Positions 42,798-51,919 of a stretch of DNA of 64,000 nucleotides are shown piece by piece. Each line of letters begins with the position of its first letter. Within the stretch, counting starts at the first letter, position 1. A program made the translations under genes and the position numbers. The notes under the pieces were generated by a model. The model was not told where the DNA came from, did not search any database, and saw nothing but the letters and a program-made list of their open reading frames with translations. This DNA is from Nostoc sp. FACHB-892. GTDB lineage: Bacteria > Cyanobacteriota > Cyanobacteriia > Cyanobacteriales > Nostocaceae. Location of the stretch: the NCBI RefSeq assembly GCF_014698795.1, contig NZ_JACJTR010000027.1, positions 1 to 64,000 on the forward strand, in the 5' to 3' direction.

Positions 42798-44789
42798 TTA
42801 ATAGGCTGTCAATAATTGCCGAATTAACCTGGCTACAGCCTTTTGTGTGAAGCGGTTAGCAATCTGTTGACCCAAACGTTGCACATCTGAATTTACCAAT
42901 AACTCGGCAATTTGCGGCGCAAGTTGCACTGGGTCAAAGCCTCGTGTTTCTCTAAGAATACCTAATATACGTTTGATATGCTCCAAGGTTTGTTGTTGCT
43001 CAACTGTCGCCGCCGGAGTTTCATTAACTGCTGTCAATCCAACGCGCTCCCGCAGCAAATAGGTGAAGTTATGCAAAACATTTTTACCTAAAGCATCGAG
43101 TCCGTTAACAGATTCATCTACTAGTTTGTCACGAATAAAAGCACCGCGTTCAGATGCCAGAAATTCTATCCCCTGATTCAGGACTAAATTAAAGTCGTAG
43201 TCTTGACTATTTCGCGCATTTTTTAATAAGTTTTCTAAGCGGTTCCAGCGAAATCTGCCATCTTTAAATAGCAAATCTTGCAATGATGCTCTTAATTGCG
43301 GTGCTGGATCGGTTAACAGGCGTTTGGAAACGTAGGGATAAGCTTCGCTGAGAACTTTAAAGTTGGGATCTATATATATTGCAATACCTTCGAGCGTCAC
43401 AAGGGAGCGAATAATTAAGGCATAGTAGGGCGGTACACGGAAAGGATACTCATACATTAAAGCCGATAGTTCATCAGTGATGCTTTTAATGTTAAGTTCG
43501 GCAACGCTGGCTCCTTGGGCATCAGCAAAGACTCTGGCAAAGGCTGGGATAATTGGCGTTAAATCGGTTTCTGGTGATAAGAAATCTAAATTAACGTAGT
43601 CTTTTGCTAATCCTTCAAAGTCGCGGTTGACGACGTGGACGATCGCTTCAATTAAACCATAACGCTGTAGTGGCTTAATTTCGCTCATCATTCCAAAGTC
43701 GAGATAAGCTAATTTACCATCGGTTGTTGCTAACAAATTACCAGGGTGGGGATCTGCATGGAAAAATCCATGTTCTAGTAGCTGGCGTAGGGAACACTGC
43801 ACACCGACTTCAATTAGATAACGAGCATCTATGCCTTGGGCGCTAATTTCTTCTGTCTGAGTTAACTTAGTGCCGTTAATCCACTCCATCGTTAAGACAC
43901 GGCGATTGGTATATTCCCAGTAAATTTTCGGTACATATACGTCTTTTATGTGACCGTATAACTGGAAAAATCTCTCGGCATTTTCACCCTCGTGGATGTA
44001 ATCCATCTCTTCAAAAATGCGATCGCCTAATTCATCGAGAATCCCAACTAAGTCACTTCTTACCCGTTTGACCTTTTTCTGTACCCAAGCAGCGAGATTA
44101 CGTAAGATATACAAGTCAATGGTGATCCGCTCTCTTAAGTCAGGGCGTTGGACTTTAACGGCGACTTCTTCACCTGTTTTTAGCTTACCTTTATAGACTT
44201 GCCCCAAGGAAGCCGCAGCAATTGGGTGGGCTGAGAGTTCGGCGTAAACTTCTTCTGGAGGCGCACCTAGTTCTTCTCTAATAAACTGGTAAGCAAGTTC
44301 GTTGGGAAAAGGCGGTAATTGGTCTTGTAGCTTAGTTAATTCTTCTAAATATACGGGAGGAACCAGATCCGGTCTGGTGGACAAAGCTTGTCCAATTTTG
44401 ATGTAAGCAGGCCCCAATTTTGTCAGCAATACTCGTAGCTGAGTGGCTCGGCGGCGGTCATTTTTGACGACAATTCCCCGTTTACTATCCGACCACAACC
44501 CAAAAGCAAAGGATAGAGTCGGCCCCAACACAGCGAAAATCCGCCGGATAACTTGCAGGGGTCTATTTTGATAATGCGCCGCTATAGTCACGGGATCGTA
44601 AAGCGTCTCAGGTTCGGCTATTGGCCTCACCTGTTGGGCTGCTAAAAGTCTTGGCGAACGCACTACTAAGCTAGACGTACCATCTTCTGGCACTACATTA
44701 ATAACGTCCAGTTCACCTCGGCTATTTGTGCCGTTGTGACTGTCCTCCTGAATCGGTCGGGAATTAGGGGGAAGTGTCTTAACAATCAT
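42798..44789 (-). CDS. ABC1/UbiB family atypical kinase
   Basis: A 663-residue protein of the AarF/UbiB/ABC1 family. It has the hallmark KxGQ region (YIKIGQALSTRPDLVP), AASLGQVYKGKL (Ala-rich loop), the catalytic loop HADPHPGNLLAT and the metal site YLDFGMM. These kinases support quinone or tocopherol metabolism and lipid homeostasis in cyanobacteria and plastids. The N-terminal ~75 residues are not conserved. The C-terminus is helical with no clear membrane helix. A repeat element sits at its 3' end. Confidence 0.9.
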   Translation of the reverse strand: MIVKTLPPNSRPIQEDSHNGTNSRGELDVINVVPEDGTSSLVVRSPRLLAAQQVRPIAEPETLYDPVTIAAHYQNRPLQVIRRIFAVLGPTLSFAFGLWSDSKRGIVVKNDRRRATQLRVLLTKLGPAYIKIGQALSTRPDLVPPVYLEELTKLQDQLPPFPNELAYQFIREELGAPPEEVYAELSAHPIAAASLGQVYKGKLKTGEEVAVKVQRPDLRERITIDLYILRNLAAWVQKKVKRVRSDLVGILDELGDRIFEEMDYIHEGENAERFFQLYGHIKDVYVPKIYWEYTNRRVLTMEWINGTKLTQTEEISAQGIDARYLIEVGVQCSLRQLLEHGFFHADPHPGNLLATTDGKLAYLDFGMMSEIKPLQRYGLIEAIVHVVNRDFEGLAKDYVNLDFLSPETDLTPIIPAFARVFADAQGASVAELNIKSITDELSALMYEYPFRVPPYYALIIRSLVTLEGIAIYIDPNFKVLSEAYPYVSKRLLTDPAPQLRASLQDLLFKDGRFRWNRLENLLKNARNSQDYDFNLVLNQGIEFLASERGAFIRDKLVDESVNGLDALGKNVLHNFTYLLRERVGLTAVNETPAATVEQQQTLEHIKRILGILRETRGFDPVQLAPQIAELLVNSDVQRLGQQIANRFTQKAVARLIRQLLTAY

Positions 44790-45055
44790 GAAGCAGGCTA
44801 CCAGTCAGAACGATCACATTAAGGATTGTAACAATATCTTTACGAATTGGGAATATGGACTTATGGATTAGGAATTAGGGTTAAACTAATTTTTCCCAGT
44901 CCCCAGTCGCCACTACCCAGTCCCTAGAGTTCTGCTACACTTAAACGGGCATACTAGTTCAATAGTATTAGGTATTGCTAGTTGCCAAAATATCATACCT
45001 ATTGTCCTGTAAATTAGAAGTATCCGGCATCTGCCCTCATGGAGAATTTGGCTTG

Positions 45056-46804
45056 ATGTTGCTTTGCCTGCGAATTGAAAACTTTGCCCTAATTGACCAA
45101 CTGGAATTAGAATTTGGCGCGGGACTAAATGTGTTGACAGGTGAAACCGGCGCTGGAAAATCGATTATCTTGGATGCTATTGATGCGGCTTTGGGCGGTA
45201 AAGTCTCTAGTCGCGTCATTCGCACAGGAACAAGTCGGGCAATGGTAGAAGCTACTTTCACCTCAAACGCCCCCCTAGCTGCTTGGTTGACCGAACAAGA
45301 AATAGATTTGCTTGATGAAAATTCCGTAGTCATTAGCCGAGAAATTACAGCTACTGCTACTAATATCCGTAGTCGATCGCGGGTGAATGGCGTGTTGGTA
45401 AATCGGCAGATTATGGGAGGAATGCGCGATCGCTTGGTGGAAATCACCGCCCAAGGTCAAACTGTACAAGTGGGACAATCTGCTCAAGTCCGCGATTGGT
45501 TGGATTTATATGGCGGCGACTCTCTGATGCAGCAGCGTCATAAAGTTGCCACTAGCTTCAGTGGTTACCAACAGGCGCATTTAGCACTTGAAAAACGCCG
45601 GACATCAGAACGGGAGCGATTGCAACAACTCGATTTGCTCACTTATCAAGTGCAAGAATTGGGAGCAGCAAATCTTAGCGAACCTGATGAATTGGAACAA
45701 TTGGGACAAGAACGGGAACGCCTAAATCATGTTGTTGATTTGCAACAAATGAGTTACAAGGTTTATCAGGCTTTGTATCAAAACGATAATGAAACTCCCG
45801 CCGCAGGTGATTTATTGGGAGACAGTGAAGCCATATTAAATGACATGGTGGAATATGATACCCAGCTGCAACCCCTATTAGAATTAGTGAGGGACGCGCA
45901 AGCTGCGGTAATGGAAGTGGGAAGGCAGATTAATGCTTATGGGGATGGATTAGAAGCCGATCCACAGCGATTGGAAGAGGTGGAAGAACGGATTCAGGAA
46001 TTAAAGCAAATTTGCCGCAAATATGGGCCGACACTTACAGAAGCGATCGCTTATTACCAACGTATCCAAGGGGAATTAGCCCAACTTAACGACAGCGAAC
46101 AATCTATCGAAAACCTAGAACAGCAAGAAAAGGTGTATTTTGAGAAACTCACCCAAGCAACTAATCAGTTAACTCAACTACGAAGTAAAGCGGCTGCTAA
46201 TTTAGAATCACGTTTGATAGGTGAACTCAAGCCCCTAGCGATGGAAAAAGTGAAGTTTCAGGTTGAGATAGTGCCTGCTTTCCCAACTGCTATGGGAGCA
46301 GATAAAATTACCTTTATGTTTAGTCCCAACCCTGGAGAACCACTGCAACCTTTAACGGAAATTGCCTCTGGCGGGGAAATGAGCCGCTTTTTATTGGCGC
46401 TGAAAGCTTGTTTTTCTCAGGTTGATGCGGCTGGGACAATGGTATTTGATGAAATTGATGTCGGGGTTTCGGGAAGGGTAGCTCAAGCGATCGCGGAAAA
46501 ATTACACCAGCTAAGTCAACGTAACCAAGTATTATGTGTTACTCACCAGCCTTTAGTTGCAGCAATGGCCGATCGCCATTTCCGCGTCGATAAGCAAACT
46601 GTCAACCAAGGTAAAGGGAAAAAAGCCAACAATGGTAACACTGAACAGCGTACTGTTGTGCGAGTTACTACATTAGATAATTTAAATACTCGCCGCGAAG
46701 AACTAGCACAGTTAGCTGGTGGTAAATCTGCAAGTGATGCGATCGCTTTTGCAGAATCTCTGTTACTACAAGCTGCTGACCACCGTCGTAGGGAGCAAAC
46801 TTAA
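45056..46804 (+). CDS. recN: DNA repair protein RecN
   Basis: A 582-residue SMC-like ATPase for double-strand break repair. GETGAGKSIILDAIDAALGG is the Walker A region near residue 32, a coiled coil spans about residues 160-390, and EIASGGEMSRFLLALK (signature) with MVFDEIDVGVSGRV (Walker B) follows near residue 450. The ATG at 45056 gives the normal N-terminus MLLCLRIENFALID; an open frame reaches 27 codons further upstream but adds non-family sequence. Confidence 0.93.
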   Translation: MLLCLRIENFALIDQLELEFGAGLNVLTGETGAGKSIILDAIDAALGGKVSSRVIRTGTSRAMVEATFTSNAPLAAWLTEQEIDLLDENSVVISREITATATNIRSRSRVNGVLVNRQIMGGMRDRLVEITAQGQTVQVGQSAQVRDWLDLYGGDSLMQQRHKVATSFSGYQQAHLALEKRRTSERERLQQLDLLTYQVQELGAANLSEPDELEQLGQERERLNHVVDLQQMSYKVYQALYQNDNETPAAGDLLGDSEAILNDMVEYDTQLQPLLELVRDAQAAVMEVGRQINAYGDGLEADPQRLEEVEERIQELKQICRKYGPTLTEAIAYYQRIQGELAQLNDSEQSIENLEQQEKVYFEKLTQATNQLTQLRSKAAANLESRLIGELKPLAMEKVKFQVEIVPAFPTAMGADKITFMFSPNPGEPLQPLTEIASGGEMSRFLLALKACFSQVDAAGTMVFDEIDVGVSGRVAQAIAEKLHQLSQRNQVLCVTHQPLVAAMADRHFRVDKQTVNQGKGKKANNGNTEQRTVVRVTTLDNLNTRREELAQLAGGKSASDAIAFAESLLLQAADHRRREQT

Positions 46805-46923
46805 CAAGTTTAGGTAACTCCATAAGCGTTTATCAAAAGCATCCGAGGAAAGCGATCGCATTCCCTATGGATGTAAAAAAACATTTCTGTTTCTAAGAAG
46901 AAGGTTATAAAACAATACGGTTC

Positions 46924-47308
46924 AGTTAAGGCTAAAACTCTTGGTCAAAGTCAAGTTTTTGAACGTAGACGCAAAGTACGCATTCGCGCAGCGTCTCGTC
47001 AGAGAAGAACGCAAACAACGTGTCGTAGACAGACGCTGCACGTTAGCGGAAGCCTCTCGTAAAGATTGCGGTAGCCTGCGGCAAGCCCTTCGGATGACGC
47101 TCCTAACGTCGCTCTAGAAGCTATGGCGTGGGCTTTACGCTGCGCTATAGCGGTTCCCATTCAGATGCGGTGTTATATTGCAAGGTGTAGGGGCACGGCA
47201 CTGCCGTGCCCTTACGGGTGTACCTCACGTAAACGAGAACCACTATAACTTCACCGCTTTGCGTCTACGTTAAAAATTGGCTTTGGTAACGGAGTTTTAG
47301 CCTTAACT
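46924..47308. repeat. Nested inverted-repeat island downstream of recN
   Basis: AGTTAAGGCTAAAACTC (46924-46940) and its exact complement (47292-47308) enclose about 385 bases. Inside, AACGTAGACGCAAAG (46962-46976) pairs with CTTTGCGTCTACGTT (47257-47271). Between these are small dispersed repeats (GCGCAGCGTCTCGT and others) and the foldback copy at 47144. The right end touches the stop codon of the methyltransferase gene. There is no gene inside. Confidence 0.8.
47144..47248. repeat. Foldback element, copy 2
   Basis: GCTATAGCGGTTCCCATTC to GAGAACCACTATA, with the central palindrome GGGGCACGGC/GCCGTGCCCT. It matches the inner part of the element at 35731-35866 over about 100 bases with some substitutions. 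Confidence 0.8.
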
Positions 47309-47994
47309 CAAGCGTATTGAGTTATCTTCAACATTTTATTTCCACCAGGTTGAAATTCGTATTCAACCTTTTCAATATCTATCTTGTAACCATTTGAAGT
47401 GTAATATTTAACTAGTTTATCTAAATGTTGTGAATGTTTCCACATTAAAGTTATGAGAGGAAATATTCGGACTTCTTTAGCAATCCGCAGCATCTCACCT
47501 ATAGAATTTAAGTGGAAATGGTAATCGAGATGATCTGAATATAAAAATAATAAATGCGAACAAAGAGCTATATCAAATTCTTGATTTTTAAATGTTAATT
47601 TAGGTAATTCACCGACTGTGTATCTGTTGCTCTTTTTGCCAGTTTCATAATCAGACAGAAATTCTTGAATAACTTTCACTCGATTCTGTCGTAAATCATC
47701 TGGAGATTTATGATAGCTCCATACCCAATCATTCGATGTAGCTCTGACTTGGTTAATGATGTTATCTACCACTTCATTAAATCTTTGCAATATTTCATCA
47801 CCGGAAAATTGGTATAGTGGGTCAACAGAAACTACACTTTTACCCTGATGTGTCATTTCTGCGTTAAAGCTTGCTGGACCATCCCCAATTCCAATAATTC
47901 TTTTATTTAAATCTGCATTTGTTAAATTGAATATTTTTATATATTCGTCCATTGATCTCCCAAAAGGAACTACTTTATCTAGAACCATTGCCAT
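47308..47994 (-). CDS. Putative SAM-dependent methyltransferase
   Basis: A 228-residue protein with a class I methyltransferase layout: IIGIGDGPASFNAEMTHQG is the SAM-binding loop, VVSVDPLYQFS the acidic residue after strand 2, and FDIALCSHLLFLYS the strand 4 motif. The ATG at 47994 has GAGG eight bases upstream; an earlier TTG start at 48048 would overlap the phosphatase gene. It follows the phosphatase gene by 46 bases. Its target is unknown. Confidence 0.7.
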   Translation of the reverse strand: MAMVLDKVVPFGRSMDEYIKIFNLTNADLNKRIIGIGDGPASFNAEMTHQGKSVVSVDPLYQFSGDEILQRFNEVVDNIINQVRATSNDWVWSYHKSPDDLRQNRVKVIQEFLSDYETGKKSNRYTVGELPKLTFKNQEFDIALCSHLLFLYSDHLDYHFHLNSIGEMLRIAKEVRIFPLITLMWKHSQHLDKLVKYYTSNGYKIDIEKVEYEFQPGGNKMLKITQYA

Positions 47995-48040
47995 AGAATT
48001 TACCTCGTCAATAGATTGATTAAACAGGATAATAGCAAAA

Positions 48041-48634
48041 TCAAACAACTTTATGCATTGCTAGACGGCAATCATTTAGAAGCATATCAAGCTCTTTTAC
48101 AACTTTCAAAGGATTTCTGCCTTTTAACAGAGCAGCTATTGCAGCCTCGTAAGGATTTCTACCTGTTCTTTTGACAGCAGCTATTGCAGCTTGATTTGAT
48201 AATCCTCGCACACTCACTAGCCATGCAGCTAACACATGTCCAGTACGTCCAATTCCACCAGAGCAATGTACAACGACTTTTTCATTTTGTTTATCTGCTT
48301 CTATTAAGAAAGGAAGTATTTTCTGTGTGAGGGTTTCTAAATCACATAAATGGAAATCTGCAATTGGTGCCCAATAAACTTGTTGATTACCAAATTCATG
48401 TTTATAAGTATCTAGAAGTTTAGAATAATAAGCTAGTTGTTCAGCAGTGAGAAGACAACAAACTCGCTTGATATCTTGGTACTTCATAAAATCTATCCAA
48501 TCCTGAACCTTATTGTTAGTGTATCCAGGTCGCGCAGACCCAAAAACTATTTGCTCTTTTTCCCAAGCTGGGGCAAATTTATACATCTTTAACTGTCTGA
48601 CTTCTGAATATTGCAAGTTGCTGTTTGCAGCCAT
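48041..48634 (-). CDS. Dual-specificity / tyrosine phosphatase-like protein
   Basis: A 197-residue cysteine phosphatase. VVHCSGGIGRTGHVLAAWLV holds the HCx5R active-site loop (Cys about residue 119), and an upstream Asp region (PIADFHLCDLE) could supply the general acid. It resembles small dual-specificity or atypical phosphatases. It lies upstream of a methyltransferase on the same strand and about 300 bases downstream of pdxJ. The substrate, protein or small molecule, is unknown. Confidence 0.8.
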   Translation of the reverse strand: MAANSNLQYSEVRQLKMYKFAPAWEKEQIVFGSARPGYTNNKVQDWIDFMKYQDIKRVCCLLTAEQLAYYSKLLDTYKHEFGNQQVYWAPIADFHLCDLETLTQKILPFLIEADKQNEKVVVHCSGGIGRTGHVLAAWLVSVRGLSNQAAIAAVKRTGRNPYEAAIAALLKGRNPLKVVKELDMLLNDCRLAMHKVV

Positions 48635-48932
48635 AAAATAGTTATTTTTTGATTAATTGCCGATGAGGCGTTGATATAAAATGTTTTTAGGGATTAAATA
48701 TCATTATTTATAAACTCCCTTATAGTGAAAATTTTTAAATATATAAAACTCATATTTTATTTTTGAAAAAACTCTGTACAACTCGAAAAGGTTAATTTCT
48801 TATTTCCTATTCACTGCCTATGGCCCTTGCGCTTCTCTGCGAGAGGCTTCTCTTTGCAGAGAGGCTTTGCCAACGCAAACGCACGCACCTCAGGCAAATA
48901 AGTATTGCTACGCGATGCTGGGCGAACAGAAA

Positions 48933-49667
48933 TCAAAGCGGATTCCTATAGTTCAAAGATAGGATTTTTAAATACTCTTGTACAGCAGTAAATAGCCCCA
49001 CCTCTAAAGCATCGGCAATCAGAGCATGACCGATAGACACTTCAAGTATGCCAGAAATTGAACAAAACTTTTCTAAGTTTTGTAGATTTAAATCATGCCC
49101 GGCGTTCACTCCTAAACCAATTTCTTGAGCCTTTTGTGTTGCTTTTTGGTAGTCTTGAAATACAGACTCTACATTACCATTACGAAAAGCTGTAGCATAA
49201 GGTTCTGTATATAGCTCAATGCGATCGGCTCCAATCTCTTTAGCACGTTTAATTTGAGTTAAGTCAGTCTCCATAAACAAGCTGACTCGAACTCCGAGGT
49301 CTTTTAGTTCTAGAATAATTGGTCTGAGCCAAGAGCCATCTGTAGCCAGATCCCATCCGTGGTCTGATGTGAAAGCATCTGGTGCATCGGGAACTAAGGT
49401 ACACTGCGTGGGCTTTATTTTTCGGACTATCTCTAAAAATTGAGGTGACGGATTACCTTCTATATTAAATTCAACAGTCAATATCTGCGCTAGTGCATCG
49501 ACATCTTCGGGCTTAATATGTCGCTGGTCTGGGCGTGGGTGAACTGTAATTCCCTGTGCGCCAGCTTTAATACAGGTTGAAGCTGCTTCAATCACACTTG
49601 ATCTACCAAAATTTCGAGCATTCCTGAGTAAAGCGACTTTGTTAAGGTTAACGCTGAGATTGGTCAT
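48933..49667 (-). CDS. pdxJ: Pyridoxine 5'-phosphate synthase
   Basis: A 244-residue TIM-barrel enzyme that joins 1-deoxyxylulose 5-phosphate and 3-amino-2-oxopropyl phosphate to form pyridoxine phosphate (vitamin B6). It has SVNLNKVALLRNARNFG, GITVHPRPDQRHIKPEDV, FNIEGNPSPQFLEIV, CTLVPDAPDAFTSDHGWDL, ERIELYTEPYA-like and GVNAGHDLNLQNL, ending VSIGHALIADAL. All main regions are present, though several positions differ from the usual wording (NLNKVALLR for the common NIDHVATLR), so it could be a divergent paralogue. Confidence 0.88.
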   Translation of the reverse strand: MTNLSVNLNKVALLRNARNFGRSSVIEAASTCIKAGAQGITVHPRPDQRHIKPEDVDALAQILTVEFNIEGNPSPQFLEIVRKIKPTQCTLVPDAPDAFTSDHGWDLATDGSWLRPIILELKDLGVRVSLFMETDLTQIKRAKEIGADRIELYTEPYATAFRNGNVESVFQDYQKATQKAQEIGLGVNAGHDLNLQNLEKFCSISGILEVSIGHALIADALEVGLFTAVQEYLKILSLNYRNPL

Positions 49668-50228
49668 ACTGCAAATATGTTAAAGTTCGTTATTTACCGC
49701 CAAATAATGCATCTGATGACACCATATCTTTACACAATTTGAGATTTTGGGGGAAATGTTGGAAGACTTGTGTTTACAGCGCAGTTGCAAGCGGGGAAAA
49801 GAGACAAAGCGTAGCTTTGGCGGGGTGGAGTTCTTCGAGTTTAATAAGTAAGCAAACGAACATGATATGAGTATCGCCTAAATTATATGGGAGTATCAGA
49901 TTTATTTTTTATAGTGGAGACATCGATTCAAAATGGTATGAGGAAACCTCATCCGACTATTTCTTATGACACACTCCTTAAGTTAGGTACTGATGCGTGT
50001 TCATGTATATATATTGGTAATAACTATACAGATGACTAATGTGGGGCTAAAGGAGTAAAAATGAAATGTATTTTGATTGACAGCGAACCACGTTATCTAG
50101 AGCTAGATGAACAGAGAGTTGACAACCTTTTTCAAATTTAAGATAGGCTATTCTTGATTAATCTTAGTTAACTATAGTTGCGGAGTAAGTAAAATAAAAT
50201 CCACTAGCGGCCTAATAGACAGTTTGCA
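49668..50228. other. Intergenic region with one very short open frame
   Basis: About 560 bases between divergent genes. No repeat or RNA is recognised. It contains only the 26-codon frame at 50061. Confidence 0.4.
50061..50141 (+). CDS. Possible 26-aa microprotein
   Basis: A very short frame (starts MKCILIDSEP) with a perfect AAAGGAG six bases before its ATG. It has no membrane segment. It could be a true small protein, a leader peptide for the VOC gene 90 bases downstream, or the stub of a truncated gene. I do not recognise it. Confidence 0.35.
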   Translation: MKCILIDSEPRYLELDEQRVDNLFQI

Positions 50229-50588
50229 ATGCAAATTCTTAAAGTACTAACCAGAGTTTATCTTAGTCCGATAGACTTGGATGAGGCGATCGCTTTCTAT
50301 GAAAATCTTTTTACAGAAAAATGTTGGTTGTGGTTTCAATATTCTGAGGCTGAGTTGGAACTCGCAGGTGTGGGTTCTATTCTTTTAATTGCTGGTTCGG
50401 CAGAAGCACTCTCTTCATTCAAGAGTACACATGCAACATTTCTCGTTGACTCACTTAATGATTTTCGAGAAGTACTTATTCAGCAAGGTGCAGTAATTTT
50501 GGCAGAACCTAACAAAGTTCCTACTGGAGCCAATATGCGAGCGATGCATCCTGATGGAACCATTATTGAGTATGTTGAGTTTGGATAA
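50229..50588 (+). CDS. VOC-family (glyoxalase-like) protein
   Basis: A 119-residue single vicinal-oxygen-chelate domain. LTRVYLSPIDLDEAIAFYEN begins the first beta-alpha-beta unit and MHPDGTIIEYVEF ends the second, with the Glu that commonly binds metal. Size and fold fit glyoxalase/bleomycin-resistance-like proteins. The substrate is unknown. Short N-terminal strand variation (RVYLSP) leaves metal binding at the first site uncertain. Confidence 0.75.
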   Translation: MQILKVLTRVYLSPIDLDEAIAFYENLFTEKCWLWFQYSEAELELAGVGSILLIAGSAEALSSFKSTHATFLVDSLNDFREVLIQQGAVILAEPNKVPTGANMRAMHPDGTIIEYVEFG

Positions 50589-50774
50589 TTAATTTTTAGC
50601 CTAAAAAGGATCTGCTGTGAAGACTGCAATCAAATTAGCGAACTAAAGTTATGCCTTAAAATGCTGGCAACTTATGCGCTAGTTGTGCGGGAAATTCAAC
50701 TAATCTAAAAATTGAATTTAGTTGTGGCTCAGGCAGGAATGCTTGAGGCTTAATCAGTCGTGAACAATAAGATA

Positions 50775-50811
50775 AGATCCCCGACTTCTCAATCAAAGAA
50801 GTCGGGGATCT
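50775..50811. terminator. Long perfect hairpin between convergent genes
   Basis: AGATCCCCGACTTCT and its exact complement form a 15-bp stem with a short loop between the VOC gene and the permease gene. It lacks a T-run and resembles a dispersed palindrome of Nostoc, but its position suits a transcript 3' end. Confidence 0.55.
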
Positions 50812-50852
50812 GGAGTAGCTAGTAGGGCGCAATCTGTAAGCCTAGATAAAAT

Positions 50853-51413
50853 TTAGGAAGATTTTTTCCCATCTGAAACCATTTGCGAGAGAATATAGGC
50901 TGCGAAATCTAGTAGCTGATCCAGCAAAAAGCCAATGATACCGATGTAGAGGATCACCTGAATTATGTAATCGACATTGCCAGCTTTATAAGCTTCCCAA
51001 AGGGTAAAGCCGAGTCCTTTTGGGCCTGTTAACATTTCTGTAGCAATAACTATAAACCATGCTACCCAAATGCTAACTTTCAAGGCATGAAATATATGAA
51101 ATATAGCTACTCGAAAGTTCTTGTTCTGTCTTTGAAAATGCTGCATACCTATTGCTGTATTAATAATCATCGTCCAGAGAGTTCCCACAAAAACTACTGT
51201 AATAGCAGCCGATTCGCTCTCTTGAAAGGCTATTAGGGCAATAGGTAGCAAAGCTATAGGAGGGATACTATGTGGTATCTGAAATATCAGCCTAAATAGC
51301 TGATAAACCATGCTATTCATGCCTATTAGGTATCCAATAAAACTACCTAACACGGCGGCTGGAATGTATCCCACAAATAACCGTTGCAGGCTAGCTAAAA
51401 TGTCTAAAAACAT
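50853..51413 (-). CDS. Truncated NrtB/SsuC-like ABC permease
   Basis: A 186-residue permease related to nitrate, bicarbonate or sulfonate permeases: QIPHSIPPIALLPIALIAFQ and ATEMLTGPKGLGFTLWEAY are family motifs. It is short for the family (about 260-280 residues). The N-terminal helix is missing, and the EAA coupling loop between the segments QHFQRQNKNFR and ALKVSIWVAWF is mostly absent. No ATPase or binding protein is adjacent. It is probably a decaying gene or one with altered use. Confidence 0.65.
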   Translation of the reverse strand: MFLDILASLQRLFVGYIPAAVLGSFIGYLIGMNSMVYQLFRLIFQIPHSIPPIALLPIALIAFQESESAAITVVFVGTLWTMIINTAIGMQHFQRQNKNFRVAIFHIFHALKVSIWVAWFIVIATEMLTGPKGLGFTLWEAYKAGNVDYIIQVILYIGIIGFLLDQLLDFAAYILSQMVSDGKKSS

Positions 51414-51797
51414 ATACTCTTTCTGCCTCAGTTATCATTGAAGAAATTTAGAACATACTGTGGCAACAATACTGAATAACTGAGATAAAATGTGTTAAAT
51501 TACACATTATAATATTTGAGAACTACAAAATTTTTGATATTTTCTCCTTGTTGATGATTAATCAAAAAAATTTAGGATTATTACAATGTGTTAGTAGTAA
51601 AACAAAGAAGAGGTAAAACTTGACTTTAGTAAACTTTATCAGAAAAATAAATCCTGATTAGTAAATTAAATACAATTTCCAGATTTTACTTACTTGATGA
51701 TTTTATTAAGTATGAATATTTAAAAATTTTAATAAATAGCGAAATTTGTTATTAGCGATACAGATAAAAAATAAAACAAGAAGTAAAAAATGAAATT
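51414..51797. other. AT-rich intergenic stretch
   Basis: Nearly 400 very AT-rich bases upstream of the truncated permease gene. No gene or structure is recognised apart from the repeat element that follows. Confidence 0.4.
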
Positions 51798-51914
51798 TAT
51801 AAAAATGCCTGGGGAAAACCCACTCTTTTTAAAGATGGGATGAGAGACGCGTTTTTAGACCGTTGACGGTTAACAGTCAACAGTCAACCGTCAACGTGTT
51901 TAAAGTTCAAGCTT
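51798..51914 (-). repeat. 3'-end repeat element, copy C
   Basis: Shares AAAACCCACTCTTTTTAAAG, GGGATGAGAGACGC and a GTTGACGGTTAACAGTCAAC block with copies A and B. On the minus strand CCCATCTTT and AAAGAGTGGG form a stem followed by TTTTCC. It lies five bases after the stop of the coiled-coil gene. Confidence 0.75.
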
Positions 51915-51919
51915 GGCGA

